Shown in pieces: positions 51,644-60,298 of a stretch of 64,000 bases of DNA. This DNA is from Allomeiothermus sp035760705 (lineage in GTDB: Bacteria > Deinococcota > Deinococci > Deinococcales > Thermaceae). Position numbers and translations under genes: made by a program. The stretch is from positions 1-64,000 of the forward strand of contig DASTSL010000128.1 in the NCBI GenBank assembly GCA_035760705.1, written 5' to 3'. Under the pieces are notes generated by a model, which worked only from the letters and a program-made list of their open reading frames with translations, was not told the DNA's origin and searched no databases. Numbering within the stretch: the stretch's first letter is position 1; each line of letters opens with the position of its first letter.

Positions 51644-52051
51644 ATGCTGCAACCCCCCTCGCCTTCCCCCGCCTACCGGTTTTACCCCTCCCTCGAGGTG
51701 CAGGTCGAGCGCACCCTGGAGATGGGGCAATTCCTCTTGCACTGGCCTTTGTGCGACCAGGAGTTCGCCCGGCAGGCCATCGAGGCTTTTCTCGAGCTTT
51801 ACCAGACCGCCAAGGCCGAGGGCGACTTCCGTTTCATGGAACTGGCCTGTAAGTGCCTGCAACTGGGCTGGGTTCGTACGCCCAGCGGCGGCAGCCCGCG
51901 CCGTTTTCGCGACCGGCGCCTCTCGGCGCGCCCCTACCTGGCCCACCGGGCCAAGCCGGAGATCGGACAGATGTTCTACCAGGCCTACCTGCGGGTGATC
52001 GAGGACCCCGAATACCATCAGCTCAAAGCCCATCAGAAGGCTTCCAATTAG
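51644..52051 (+). CDS. DUF4385-related protein of unknown function
   Basis: 135 residues. The middle (AIEAFLELYQTAKAEGDFRFMELACKCLQLGWVRTPSGGSPRRF) and end (KPEIGQMFYQAYLRVIEDPEYHQLKAHQK) resemble the DUF4385 protein encoded at 53215 (LYQAYKARGDFVGMDMARKFLQMGYTRARRY; FYQQVLQDPQYQRRKADH). They are likely distant paralogues. Function unknown. Confidence 0.65.
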   Translation: MLQPPSPSPAYRFYPSLEVQVERTLEMGQFLLHWPLCDQEFARQAIEAFLELYQTAKAEGDFRFMELACKCLQLGWVRTPSGGSPRRFRDRRLSARPYLAHRAKPEIGQMFYQAYLRVIEDPEYHQLKAHQKASN

Positions 52052-52109
52052 CCTGCTCGGCCCATGTGCCGATCCGTGTGGGCCGAAGTTAACCCCTGAA
52101 GCTAACCCT

Positions 52110-52655
52110 GTGATTGATCCCATGAGTTTGTCTTGTGAAAACCCCCTAAGGCTCAAGAACGAGGTGAGGCTGTGGATTCCAGCCCCGCCGGAGCGGGTCT
52201 GGGAATTCTTTAGCGATTTCCAGCGCTGGCCCACCTGGGCTGAGGACTGCCGCGAGGTTCGCCGCAGCGCGGCGGGTTGGTACTTGGTTTGCCGGGGCGA
52301 GCAGGGCCCCGATCTGCGCCTGGCGGTGCGCGTGACCCGTCTCGAGCCCCCGCACCGGCTGGAGTTCACCCCGCTCGAGGGCGCCCGGTACGATCTCGAG
52401 GTCTCCGGCTGGGTAGCCTGCGAACCCCATCTCCAAGGCACCCAGGTCTGTCTATGGGTGGAGGCCCAAGCCAGCCCCCAGGCGCGGCGGCTACAACGGC
52501 ACCCCGAGCTGTGGGCCGGGCTGCTGCTCGAGCAAAGCCGGGGGCTCCTCCAGGACTTGCGGAGGGCGCTGCTCGAGCCCTCCCCGACCGAGCCGATCCA
52601 GGCCGAGCCGCTCACAAAAGCGGCTCGGGCACTCCCGGTCTTGGTCTACTACTAA
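52110..52655 (+). CDS. SRPBCC family protein
   Basis: 181 residues from GTG 52110 (a GTG/ATG further in is possible). VRLWIPAPPERVWEFFSDFQRWPTWAEDCREVRR and the later VTRLEPPHRLEFTPLEG match polyketide-cyclase-like SRPBCC proteins. The C-terminal part is helical. It lies beside a second, divergent SRPBCC gene. Confidence 0.72.
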   Translation: MIDPMSLSCENPLRLKNEVRLWIPAPPERVWEFFSDFQRWPTWAEDCREVRRSAAGWYLVCRGEQGPDLRLAVRVTRLEPPHRLEFTPLEGARYDLEVSGWVACEPHLQGTQVCLWVEAQASPQARRLQRHPELWAGLLLEQSRGLLQDLRRALLEPSPTEPIQAEPLTKAARALPVLVYY

Positions 52656-52719
52656 CCCACCCTACCCGGGGCCATTCGACGGGCCTTTGGATTTTCCGTT
52701 GGTGTTTAGAGGAGGCTGG

Positions 52720-53202
52720 ATGAAACTCGAGAGCGAAGTCAGCATCTTGATCCGAGCCCCGCTGGGGGTCGTCTGGGACACCTTCACCCGTTTCCACGAA
52801 TGGCCTTTGTGGTCCTCCAACTTCAAACAGGTGGTGCGCCAGGACGGGGGCTGGCGTTTTGTCTACCGCGGAGCCCAGGACGTGGATTTGGTGTTCGTGC
52901 TGAAGGCCACCCGTCTGGAGCCGCAGCGCTTCATCGAGTTCGCCACCGTGAAAGGCTCCGCCCACACTGCCGAGGCCGCGGGCCGGGTGGAGTTCGAGGA
53001 GACCGATGAAGGAACCCGGGTCACCCTGGAGGTACGGGCTGCCGGAGACCTGGGCTCCGGCCTGGCCCAGAAGCTCGCCGACTGGTGGGCTAGCGCGTTC
53101 GTGGAACCCGATAAAAACCTAAAGCTGATCCTCCAGGACTTGCAGACTTACCTCGAGGGCAAAACCTATACCGAGCCACTGCAAGCGCCGCCGACTTCAT
53201 AG
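52720..53202 (+). CDS. SRPBCC family protein
   Basis: 160 residues: SEVSILIRAPLGVVWDTFTRFHEWPLWSSNFKQVV and later ATRLEPQRFIEFATVKGSAHTAEAAGRVEFEET. GAGGAGG precedes the ATG 52720. Same fold as its upstream neighbour. Ligand unknown. Confidence 0.78.
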   Translation: MKLESEVSILIRAPLGVVWDTFTRFHEWPLWSSNFKQVVRQDGGWRFVYRGAQDVDLVFVLKATRLEPQRFIEFATVKGSAHTAEAAGRVEFEETDEGTRVTLEVRAAGDLGSGLAQKLADWWASAFVEPDKNLKLILQDLQTYLEGKTYTEPLQAPPTS

Positions 53203-53214
53203 CGCAGGATCAGG

Positions 53215-53744
53215 ATGAGCCGCGCGGGATATGCCGAGCTGTACCGGGGGGTGGATTTCCGCCGCCACCCCGAGCGTTACCGGGTCGGCAAAGGGGAGCA
53301 GGGGGTGCTTTTGGCCGAGCCTTATAAGAGCGAGCTGTTGCCCCACTGGCGCTTTCGCACCCCGGAGGTTGCTCTGGCTCGGCCCAGGCTATCTTCGGCC
53401 TTTACCAAGCCTACAAGGCTCGAGGTGACTTCGTGGGGATGGACATGGCTCGCAAGTTCTTGCAGATGGGGTATACCCGCGCGCGCCGCTACGTCAACCA
53501 CCGCGGAGGGCGGAAGTACCAAGGGCCGGTGCCGCCCGAGCGGCGCGGTCAGAGCGGGGCCTGGGGCCGGGCGGTTCGCCCGCTCGAGCCCGACTTGGCC
53601 AAGGCCGAAGCGGCCCGGATCTTCTACCGCTTTTACCAGCAGGTGTTGCAAGACCCCCAGTATCAACGCCGCAAGGCCGATCACCTCGAGCGTTTCGAAC
53701 GTCCGGCCATGCGCGCCGACCGGCCCAAGGAGACCGCCCCGTGA
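53215..53744 (+). CDS. DUF4385 family protein with frameshift
   Basis: The first frame reads YAELYRGVDFRRHPERYRVGKGEQGVLLAEPYKSELLPHWRF, the DUF4385 N terminus. After RTPEVA, near 53370, the sequence continues in another frame with SAQAIFGLYQAYKARGDFVGMD, MARKFLQMGYTRARRYVNHR and ends at 53744. One base seems to be missing. The uvsE GTG overlaps the stop, so the two are coupled. Confidence 0.75.
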
Positions 53745-54685
53745 ACCCTGACCTCCCTCCCCGTCAGCCCCCGCCGAACCTGGGGCTGGTGTGCATCACC
53801 CACAGCCAGGCCGTGCGCTACCGCACCCTGACCCTCTCGCGCTACAAGTACCTGCCTCAAGGCGAGCGGCCCCGGGTGCTGGAGAACCTCTACCGCCACA
53901 ACCTGGAGGTGCTGCGCAAGGCTCTCCATTTCTGCGCCGGGAAGGAAATCCGCTTGTACCGGGTCACCTCGGTCTTGTTCCCCCTCAGCGACCTGGCCGA
54001 CGGGTTGGGGGAGAGCATCCTCGAGACCCTGACCGCAGAGTTGGCCGGGGTCGGTCGGCTGGCGTCCCAACTCGGCATCCGGATGGTGCTCCACCCCGAC
54101 CAGTACGTGGTGCTGAGTTCGGACGCGGGCGCGGTGGTGGAAAACAGCATCCGGGTGCTCGAGCACCACGCCTGGGTCTTCGACTTGTTTGGCCTGCCCC
54201 GCTCCCCCTGGGCGGCCATCAACATCCACGGTGGCAAGGCCGGGAAGGCCGAGCAACTGGTACGGGTGATCGGCCAGTTGGCGGCGGGGGTGCGCTCGCG
54301 CCTATGTCTGGAGAACGACGAGCGGGCTTACGGGGCCGGGGAGATCCTGGAGGTCTGCCAACGCAGCGGGGTGCCGATGATCTTCGACGCCCACCACCAC
54401 GTGGTCAAGGAGCGCCTGGGCGGTTTCGACGACCCCAGCATCGCCGAGCTGGTCCGCCTGGCTTGCCTGACCTGGCCGGATCCCAGCTGGCAGATTGTCC
54501 ACCTCTCCAACGGGCGCCGGGGGCCACAGGATAGCGCGCATCACGACCTGGTGCTCGAGGTTCCCCCCAGCTACCACACGGTGCCCTGGATCGAGGTCGA
54601 GGCCAAGGGCAAGGAGGTGGCGATCGCCCACCTCCAGACCTACTGGCCCGGATCGCGAGTGCTCGAGCCCGCGCCCGCGCGTTAG
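53741..54685 (+). CDS. uvsE: UV damage endonuclease UvsE/UVDE
   Basis: 314 residues, TIM-barrel nuclease that incises 5' of UV photoproducts. Family motifs: LGLVCITHSQAVRYRTLTLSRY at the N terminus, LHPDQYVVLSSD, INIHGGKAGKAEQL, LCLENDERAYGAGEIL and MIFDAHHHVVK; the His, Glu and Asp residues in these form the metal site. It starts with GTG overlapping the DUF4385 stop. Confidence 0.92.
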   Translation: MNPDLPPRQPPPNLGLVCITHSQAVRYRTLTLSRYKYLPQGERPRVLENLYRHNLEVLRKALHFCAGKEIRLYRVTSVLFPLSDLADGLGESILETLTAELAGVGRLASQLGIRMVLHPDQYVVLSSDAGAVVENSIRVLEHHAWVFDLFGLPRSPWAAINIHGGKAGKAEQLVRVIGQLAAGVRSRLCLENDERAYGAGEILEVCQRSGVPMIFDAHHHVVKERLGGFDDPSIAELVRLACLTWPDPSWQIVHLSNGRRGPQDSAHHDLVLEVPPSYHTVPWIEVEAKGKEVAIAHLQTYWPGSRVLEPAPAR

Positions 54686-54713
54686 GGGCGTCGTGGGGGT
54701 TGGGGGGCTATTT

Positions 54714-54745
54714 TTCAGCTTCCCATCAGCCGCGAGGGCTATCCT
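54714..54745 (+). promoter_or_regulatory. NTCAGC-array promoter of the gene at 54767
   Basis: TTCAGC / ATCAGC 11 bp apart, N5, N4 and TATCCT (54740-54745), 21 nt before the ATG. The distal hexamers are not recognisable. Confidence 0.75.
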
Positions 54746-54766
54746 CTCGCTCGAAGGAGGGACAAG

Positions 54767-54970
54767 ATGCCTTGGAACAGCCAGAACTACCCGGATTCGC
54801 TCAAGAATTTCACCCCCGAGGTGCGGGAGAAGGCCATCGAGATCGCCAACGCCCTGCTCGAGGAGGGCCACGACGAAAGCAGCGCCATCGCCATCGCCAC
54901 CGACCGAGCCAAGGACTGGGCCGAGCGCCGGGGCATCCCGGTGCGCCAAGACGAAGTGGGTCGCTCCTGA
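54767..54970 (+). CDS. Small YdaT/ChaB-type stress protein
   Basis: 67 residues: PWNSQNYPDSLKNFTPEVREKAIEIANALLEEGHDESSAIAIATDRAKDWAE. The PW..YP.S.K.L...VR.KAI.IANALL pattern is that of a widespread DUF2188-neighbour stress protein found in Bacillus and Deinococcus. GAAGGAGG precedes the ATG. Confidence 0.78.
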   Translation: MPWNSQNYPDSLKNFTPEVREKAIEIANALLEEGHDESSAIAIATDRAKDWAERRGIPVRQDEVGRS

Positions 54971-54996
54971 ATGGGGTTCCTGTCCTGGCCCAAGCG

Positions 54997-55025
54997 AACA
55001 GGCCGCCCGGTTGGGCGGCCTGTTG
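54997..55025. terminator. Hairpin between convergent genes
   Basis: Perfect 12-bp stem AACAGGCCGCCC/GGGCGGCCTGTT with a 4-nt loop. No long T-run, so termination efficiency is uncertain. Confidence 0.6.
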
Positions 55026-55051
55026 GTGAGCCTAGGGGGGTTCGGCTTAGC

Positions 55052-55390
55052 TCAAGCCTCGAGCACCTTGCGGCAGGCGGCCACGCAAGCCCGGCAGGCC
55101 TCGGCGCACTCCCGGCAGCGCTCGTGATGGGCGTGACGTTCGCACTCAGCGGCACAGGTCTCGCAGAGCCCCACGCACAACGTCAGCCAGCCCCCGCTCA
55201 GGTGGCTGTCCCGCAGAAGGGCTCGAGCCGTGCCCAAGCAGGCCTCGGCGCACTCCAGGTCCAGCCGAATGCATTCCCGCAGATCGGCCACGGTGGGTTC
55301 TTGCAGACAGCCCGCCGCGCAGCGCTCGCACTCCTGGAAGCAGCGTTGCAGGGCCTGAATGGCCCGCTCGATTTTGGGTTCGGCGATCAT
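55052..55390 (-). CDS. Four-helix copper-binding protein (Csp/DUF326)
   Basis: 112 residues with about thirteen cysteines spaced along helices: CFQECERCAAGCLQEP, CIRLDLECAEACLG, CVGLCETCAAECERHAHHERCRECAEACRACVAACR. This is the copper-storage Csp3-like cytosolic type (no signal peptide). It stores many Cu(I) ions in the bundle core. It lies 10 bp from the SDR stop and is cotranscribed with it. Confidence 0.9.
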   Translation of the reverse strand: MIAEPKIERAIQALQRCFQECERCAAGCLQEPTVADLRECIRLDLECAEACLGTARALLRDSHLSGGWLTLCVGLCETCAAECERHAHHERCRECAEACRACVAACRKVLEA

Positions 55391-55400
55391 GGGATTCCTC

Positions 55401-56243
<843 letters not shown>

Positions 56244-56273
56244 ACCCACCTCCTTGGATCCAACTGCTGATGG

Positions 56274-56327
56274 AGTATGGGCGCTCGCTCTGAAGCGGGT
56301 TTGAACCCCCCCTGAGCCTGGCCTGAG
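56274..56327 (-). promoter_or_regulatory. NTCAGC-array promoter of the SDR-Csp operon
   Basis: Minus-strand CTCAGG / CTCAGG / TTCAAA / TTCAGA at exact 11-bp steps, N5, N4, then CATACT (56274-56279), 30 nt before ATG 56243. Confidence 0.87.
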
Positions 56328-56343
56328 CGAGAGGCCGAAGCTC

Positions 56344-56397
56344 GTCAACTCGGTCTCAGCCATTTGTCAGTAGGGCCTCAGGTGCAGGGGGTATCTT
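56344..56397 (+). promoter_or_regulatory. NTCAGC-array promoter of the gene at 56421
   Basis: GTCAAC / CTCAGC / GTCAGT / CTCAGG at exact 11-bp steps, N5, N4 and -10 TATCTT (56392-56397). Divergent from, and 16 bp from, the SDR array. Confidence 0.87.
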
Positions 56398-56420
56398 CGC
56401 CGCAAAAAAGGAGGGTAAAG

Positions 56421-56717
56421 ATGCCGCGCGGGGATAAATCCGCCTACACCGATAAACAAAAGCGCAAGGCCGAGCACATCGAGGAGGGTTACCGCGAACG
56501 CGGGACGAGCGAGGACCGGGCCGAGCAGATCGCCTGGGCTACGGTGAACAAACAGGATGGAGGCGGCAAGAAGTCGGGGTCGGGGCGGGGTCGCAGCACC
56601 CGCTCGAGTTCCAAGGCGAGCGGCTCGAAGTCCAAGGGCGAGACCTCCCGGACCCGTAGCGAGGCGGCCAAGAAGGGTTGGGAAACCCGCCGCCGCAAGG
56701 CCGCCGGGTCCCGCTGA
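56421..56717 (+). CDS. Small basic KTDKQKRKAEHIEEGY-type stress protein
   Basis: 98 residues. The start PRGDKSAYTDKQKRKAEHIE and EQIAWATVNKQDGGGKK is a widespread motif in small plasmid-stabilisation/stress proteins; the second half is Ser/Lys/Arg-rich and disordered and could bind nucleic acid. GGAGGG precedes the ATG. Confidence 0.75.
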   Translation: MPRGDKSAYTDKQKRKAEHIEEGYRERGTSEDRAEQIAWATVNKQDGGGKKSGSGRGRSTRSSSKASGSKSKGETSRTRSEAAKKGWETRRRKAAGSR

Positions 56718-56794
56718 GCCACAACTAGCTCGCTCGAGCGCCCCACGAAGTGCGGGACGCGCTGTTCGCTCAGGTATCCGCCCTGGTTCACGGT

Positions 56795-57997
56795 TCAGCG
56801 TTCAAACCTAAACACCTGTCGGTCGGGGTTCTCCCGGCCCAGGTAGAGGTCGCGCACGATCTGGGCACCCACCACGCTGTAGGTGATCCCGTTGCCGCCG
56901 TAACCCAGCACGAAGTAGGCCCTGGGGATCTCCGGGCTCTCCCCGATGTAGGCCAGCCCGTCCTTGGTCTCGCCGAAGGTGCCGCCCCAGGAAAAGGCCG
57001 TCTCCAGGGGGATCGCGGGGAAGATTTCGGCGAAGCGTTGCTCGAGCCTGCGCTGTTTGCGGGGGATTCGTCGCTCTCGGCTCTCCAGCGTCAGATAAGG
57101 GTCGTCCTCGCCGCCCACCATCACCCGCCGATCCTGGGTGGCGCGAAGGTACAGATAGGGCCGGGCGGTCTCCCAGATCAGGGTCTGCTCGAGCCAGCCG
57201 AGGTCGACGGGGAGCGGCTCGCTCACCAGGGCGTAGGTGTTTTTGAGCCGGGCCAGGGGTTGCTTCAGGTATTGCTGGCTCTCGTACCCGGCGGCAAAGA
57301 CCATCCGCCGGGCCCGTACGGTGGATTCGCGGTTGGTCTGCAACACCACCTCCTCGCCCCGATACTCCCAGCCCCTCACCTCGGTGCGGTCGTAGACCCG
57401 TAGCCCCTTGCGCTGCCCCTCCGCCAGCAACTGGTGGGTGAAGCGGTAGGGGTCCATCTCGGCGGCCTGGCGCGAGAAGAGGGCTGCCGGGCGGCTGAAG
57501 CCCGTCCGCTCGAGCACCTCCCCGCCGGGCCAGAACTCCACCTCGAGGCCGATCCGCCGCCGGGCTCGGGCTTCGGCCTCGAGGACCCTCACATCGCGGG
57601 GCCGGGAGGCCAGGTACAGGCTGGTCTTGCGCTGGAAGCTACAGTGCTCCCCCAGCCCGCACACCAACCCCTCGAGCTGATCGATGGCCTGGTAGCAGAG
57701 CCGGTAAGCCCGAGCGGCGTCGGCTTCCCCCACCATCCCCATCAGGTCCACCAGATGGGTGTCGATCTCGTATTGCAGCAGGGCGGTGGAGGCACTGGTG
57801 CTGCCCTTGGCGATGTCGCGCTTGTCCAGCACCACCGTGTCTATCCCCACGCTCACCAGGTAGTGGGCCACCAGCGCCCCGGTGATGCCCCCGCCGATCA
57901 CCGCGACCTCACAGATCAGGTCCTGCTCGAGGGGTGGATAGACCCCTAGCAGCCCGTTCTTGATCGGCCAGAAGGCCTGACCGGAGCGTAAATCCAT
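56795..57997 (-). CDS. FAD-dependent oxidoreductase (DAO family)
   Basis: 400 residues. VAVIGGGITGALVAHYL dinucleotide fold, then GIDTVVLDKRDIAKGSTSAS, the central FEFWPGG- and RRMVFAAGYE-type elements, and TFGETKDGLAYIGESPEIPRAYFVLGYGGNGITYS. It belongs to the glycine/D-amino-acid oxidase-like group with PuuB/OrdL; substrate unknown. No array. Confidence 0.85.
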   Translation of the reverse strand: MDLRSGQAFWPIKNGLLGVYPPLEQDLICEVAVIGGGITGALVAHYLVSVGIDTVVLDKRDIAKGSTSASTALLQYEIDTHLVDLMGMVGEADAARAYRLCYQAIDQLEGLVCGLGEHCSFQRKTSLYLASRPRDVRVLEAEARARRRIGLEVEFWPGGEVLERTGFSRPAALFSRQAAEMDPYRFTHQLLAEGQRKGLRVYDRTEVRGWEYRGEEVVLQTNRESTVRARRMVFAAGYESQQYLKQPLARLKNTYALVSEPLPVDLGWLEQTLIWETARPYLYLRATQDRRVMVGGEDDPYLTLESRERRIPRKQRRLEQRFAEIFPAIPLETAFSWGGTFGETKDGLAYIGESPEIPRAYFVLGYGGNGITYSVVGAQIVRDLYLGRENPDRQVFRFER

Positions 57998-58006
57998 GTT
58001 ACCCGC

Positions 58007-58588
58007 TCACTCCCACTCCAGCCGGGCCGAGTCGATGCCATAGGCGCGGGCGGGCTCGTGGTGGTGGACCAGCACGTCCACCCGCAGCCGGAAGCGGCGG
58101 TTCATGGTGTCGTTGACGACCACCCGCAGCACCCGACCGTCGGGAAAACGCAGCTTGGCGCGCTTCCCACAGCGGCGCCGATTACCCTCATAGAACAAAT
58201 CCCGCGAGAGGGCCACCTGCACCCAGGGGCGCAGGTTGCGGCCACAGGCCGCGATATCCGGGGTGATGTCGGTCTGGCCGGGCAGGGCTTGGTAGTAGGT
58301 CACCTGAACCGGTAAGCCCTCCGCGGGGGGCTCGGGAGGAGGGGGTGGGCTCGCCGGGTCGGGGGGTTCCGGCGAGCCCAGGATTTCCGCCGATGCCGGG
58401 TCAGGAACCGATTGGGGCACGTGGCGGAGGTGGATCAGCTTGGCTTGGGGGGTGAGGGACTGCCGAACTACCGACGGAGGTTGGTCGGGGGTGGCGCTCG
58501 GGGGGTGGATCCAGGTGTAGCTCATGCCAAAACCGATGAAGAGCACCAGCCAAACCCGCAGGGGCAACGACAGCTCGTGGAATGCCAT
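58007..58588 (-). CDS. Membrane-anchored RlpA-like/double-psi barrel protein
   Basis: 193 residues from ATG 58588. One N-terminal membrane helix (LRVWLVLFIGFGMSYTWI), a proline-rich linker, then a barrel domain: VQVTYYQALPGQTDITPDI, CGRNLRPWVQVALSRDLFYEGNRRRCGKRAKL and VVVNDTMNRRF. The domain is like the 3D/RlpA type, possibly acting on peptidoglycan. A 257-nt leader separates it from an array promoter. Confidence 0.65.
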   Translation of the reverse strand: MAFHELSLPLRVWLVLFIGFGMSYTWIHPPSATPDQPPSVVRQSLTPQAKLIHLRHVPQSVPDPASAEILGSPEPPDPASPPPPPEPPAEGLPVQVTYYQALPGQTDITPDIAACGRNLRPWVQVALSRDLFYEGNRRRCGKRAKLRFPDGRVLRVVVNDTMNRRFRLRVDVLVHHHEPARAYGIDSARLEWE

Positions 58589-58712
58589 GACCTCGCTCCA
58601 ATCGCGCTTCTCGCCCAAGCTTGGCCGCTGTGGACCTCGACCGGCAAATCTGCCGACCCGCGCGAAAAGCGCCTCGAAACACAGACGCCGCCTTAGCGAC
58701 GGCGCCAATCCT

Positions 58713-58834
58713 CTAAGTGCGCCCACGAATGAAAGGGTGGGGTTGAGCGGCGGAAGGGTGAATTCTGAGATTTGCAGCGGCGTATCCTCGAGTCCAGCCC
58801 CCCCACCCGGCGTGTTCCTATCGTGGAGGTACTT
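58713..58834 (-). repeat. Dispersed intergenic repeat, copy 3 (inverted)
   Basis: Read on the minus strand it begins AAGTACCTCCACG and ends GGGCGCACTTAG, as in copy 1, and shares the CCCCACCCTT block. The middle is diverged and longer. Confidence 0.55.
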
Positions 58835-58845
58835 AGCTGAGCCCC

Positions 58846-58899
58846 AAGGTGCAGCCTCGAGCTTTGCCCCAGTTGAAAAGAGGCTGAAAATTTGCTGAG
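58846..58899 (-). promoter_or_regulatory. NTCAGC-array promoter upstream of the RlpA-like gene
   Basis: Minus-strand CTCAGC / TTCAGC / TTCAAC / CAAAGC at exact 11-bp steps, N5, N4, then CACCTT (58846-58851). Confidence 0.78.
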
Positions 58900-58961
58900 G
58901 GAAATTCCAGGAATAAAGAAACCCCCAGGCAGGCTCCCGGGGGCGATAGCCAAAGTTTGGC

Positions 58962-59636
58962 TTATTTTTCGCGCAACACGTAACCGGCCCCGCGAATGGT
59001 CTGGATCAGCCGGGATTCCCCTCCAGCCTCGAGCTTCTGGCGGAGCTGTTTCACGTAAACTTCCACCACGTTGGCGTCGCCAAAAAAGTCGGTCCCCCAG
59101 ACCTTATCCAGCAAAAGGTGCTTGTTCATCACCCGGTCGGGGTTTTCCATGAAGGTTTGCAAGAGCCGGAATTCCAAGCTGGTGAGGGTAATGTCCCGCG
59201 CGCCGCGCCGTACGGTGAAGGCCTCGGTGTTCATCTCCAAATCGGCGAAGCGCAACACGCTGGGGGCCTCGGCCTGGTGGCGGCGCAAGAGGCTGCGGAT
59301 ACGGGCCACCAGCACCTCGAAGCTGATCGGCTTGGTCACGTAGTCGTCGGCCCCGGTATCGAGGCCCTTGATCTGATCCTCGGGAGCGTCCTTGGCGGTG
59401 AGCATGATCACCGGCAGCTTTTCATCGGCGGTGCGCAGGCGCTTCAAGACCTCGAGACCGTCAATTCCCGGCATCATCACGTCCAAGATCACCAGGTCGG
59501 GGTATTTCTCGCGGGCCTTGGAGAGCCCCACCTCCCCCGACTCGGCCACCTCTACCGCATAGCCTTCATAGGACAGGCCGCGTTTGAGGAAATTCCCCAC
59601 GCTCGGGTCATCGTCGATCACCAAGATGCGTTGCAT
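58962..59636 (-). CDS. OmpR/PhoB-family response regulator
   Basis: 224 residues from ATG 59636. Receiver: ILVIDDDPSVGNFL, phospho-acceptor Asp in DLVILDVMMPGIDGLE, IMLTAKD and YVTKPISFE. Winged-helix DNA-binding domain: LRFADLEMNTEAFTVRRG, LTSLEFRLLQTFM, VDVYVKQLRQKLEAG-like region and GAGYVLREK. DNA-binding domains of this family bind 11-bp-spaced direct repeats, the layout of the arrays in this window. TATAAC 7 nt before the ATG and TTGCGT at 17 bp indicate a housekeeping leaderless promoter, with no array of its own. No kinase is adjacent. Confidence 0.93.
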   Translation of the reverse strand: MQRILVIDDDPSVGNFLKRGLSYEGYAVEVAESGEVGLSKAREKYPDLVILDVMMPGIDGLEVLKRLRTADEKLPVIMLTAKDAPEDQIKGLDTGADDYVTKPISFEVLVARIRSLLRRHQAEAPSVLRFADLEMNTEAFTVRRGARDITLTSLEFRLLQTFMENPDRVMNKHLLLDKVWGTDFFGDANVVEVYVKQLRQKLEAGGESRLIQTIRGAGYVLREK

Positions 59637-59672
59637 AAGTCTTGTTATATATAACCCGCCAATGAAACGCAA
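59637..59672 (-). promoter_or_regulatory. Leaderless -35/-10 promoter of the response regulator
   Basis: On the minus strand TTGCGT, 17 bp, TATAAC, then 7 nt to the ATG. Confidence 0.7.
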
Positions 59673-59798
59673 ACCGTTTTTGATTCGGTGCGTGCTGGCC
59701 GGGTTTTTCAAAGGATGTACCGCGCTTTTCGATCCGGGTATGGAAAAAGATTAAGCGCGGGGTTAGCGGGGCTTTAGGCCGGTCGCCGGGTCTATGCA

Positions 59799-59852
59799 CT
59801 CAGCACCTGCTCAGCCAAGCCACAGGGGGTTTTCAGAGCTTCTTCTTAGCGT
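59799..59852 (+). promoter_or_regulatory. NTCAGC-array promoter of the glsB gene
   Basis: CTCAGC / CTCAGC / CACAGG / TTCAGA at exact 11-bp steps, N5, N4 and -10 TAGCGT (59847-59852), 48 nt before the ATG. Confidence 0.86.
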
Positions 59853-59900
59853 AATGGCCAAGCGACCGTTAACCGGCGCTGTCTGAAAAGGAGGCAGTGT

Positions 59901-60164
59901 ATGGACTGGATCATCGCCATTCTGGTAGGTGCGCTAATCGGTTGGTTGGCTAGCTTGATCATGGGGACCGATGCCCGGCAGGGTGCGCTGGCCAACATCA
60001 TCATCGGTATCGTGGGCTCGGCCTTGGGCCGCTGGCTGTTCGCGGACGTGTTGGGGATTGGCGGCGCGGCAGCGGCAGGTGGCTTCAGTCTCATCGGCGT
60101 GCTGTGGGGGGTGTTGGGGGCGATCGTACTGATCTTTATTCTACGGGCGGTACGGGTACTCTAG
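59901..60164 (+). CDS. GlsB/YeaQ/YmgE stress membrane protein
   Basis: 87 residues, three hydrophobic segments: IIAILVGALIGWLASLIMG, IIIGIVGSALGRWLF and LWGVLGAIVLIFILRAV. The G-WLAS-I-G and ANIIIGIVGS motifs are diagnostic of the transglycosylase-associated GlsB/YeaQ family. GGAGGCAG precedes the ATG. Confidence 0.9.
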   Translation: MDWIIAILVGALIGWLASLIMGTDARQGALANIIIGIVGSALGRWLFADVLGIGGAAAAGGFSLIGVLWGVLGAIVLIFILRAVRVL

Positions 60165-60201
60165 CCCTCTACGACTTACCGATTCGCAACATTATCCCTA
60201 C

Positions 60202-60226
60202 GTTGGCTCCCCTCGAGGGAGCCAAC
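60202..60226. terminator. Hairpin after glsB
   Basis: Perfect 10-bp stem GTTGGCTCCC/GGGAGCCAAC; no T-run follows. Confidence 0.5.
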
Positions 60227-60298
60227 ACGTCTGAAAGCCATCTCAGGCGAAATCAAAAGCACCCGTGCTAGACATATAGGAACCCGAAGGAGGAATTC

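Larger units (their letters stand above)
58589..58961. other. Long leader of the RlpA-like gene
   Basis: 373 bp containing the array promoter (58846-58899, minus), a divergent inverted copy of the dispersed repeat (58713-58834) within the leader, and an alternative longer reading frame that is not conserved. Confidence 0.5.

Noticed and set aside
60230..60290. Array promoter before the SRPBCC gene at 60299
   Set aside because: CTCAGG and an ATCAAA-like hexamer are 10 bp apart and no box fits the N5-N4 spacing; it fails the rule that the other sites follow.
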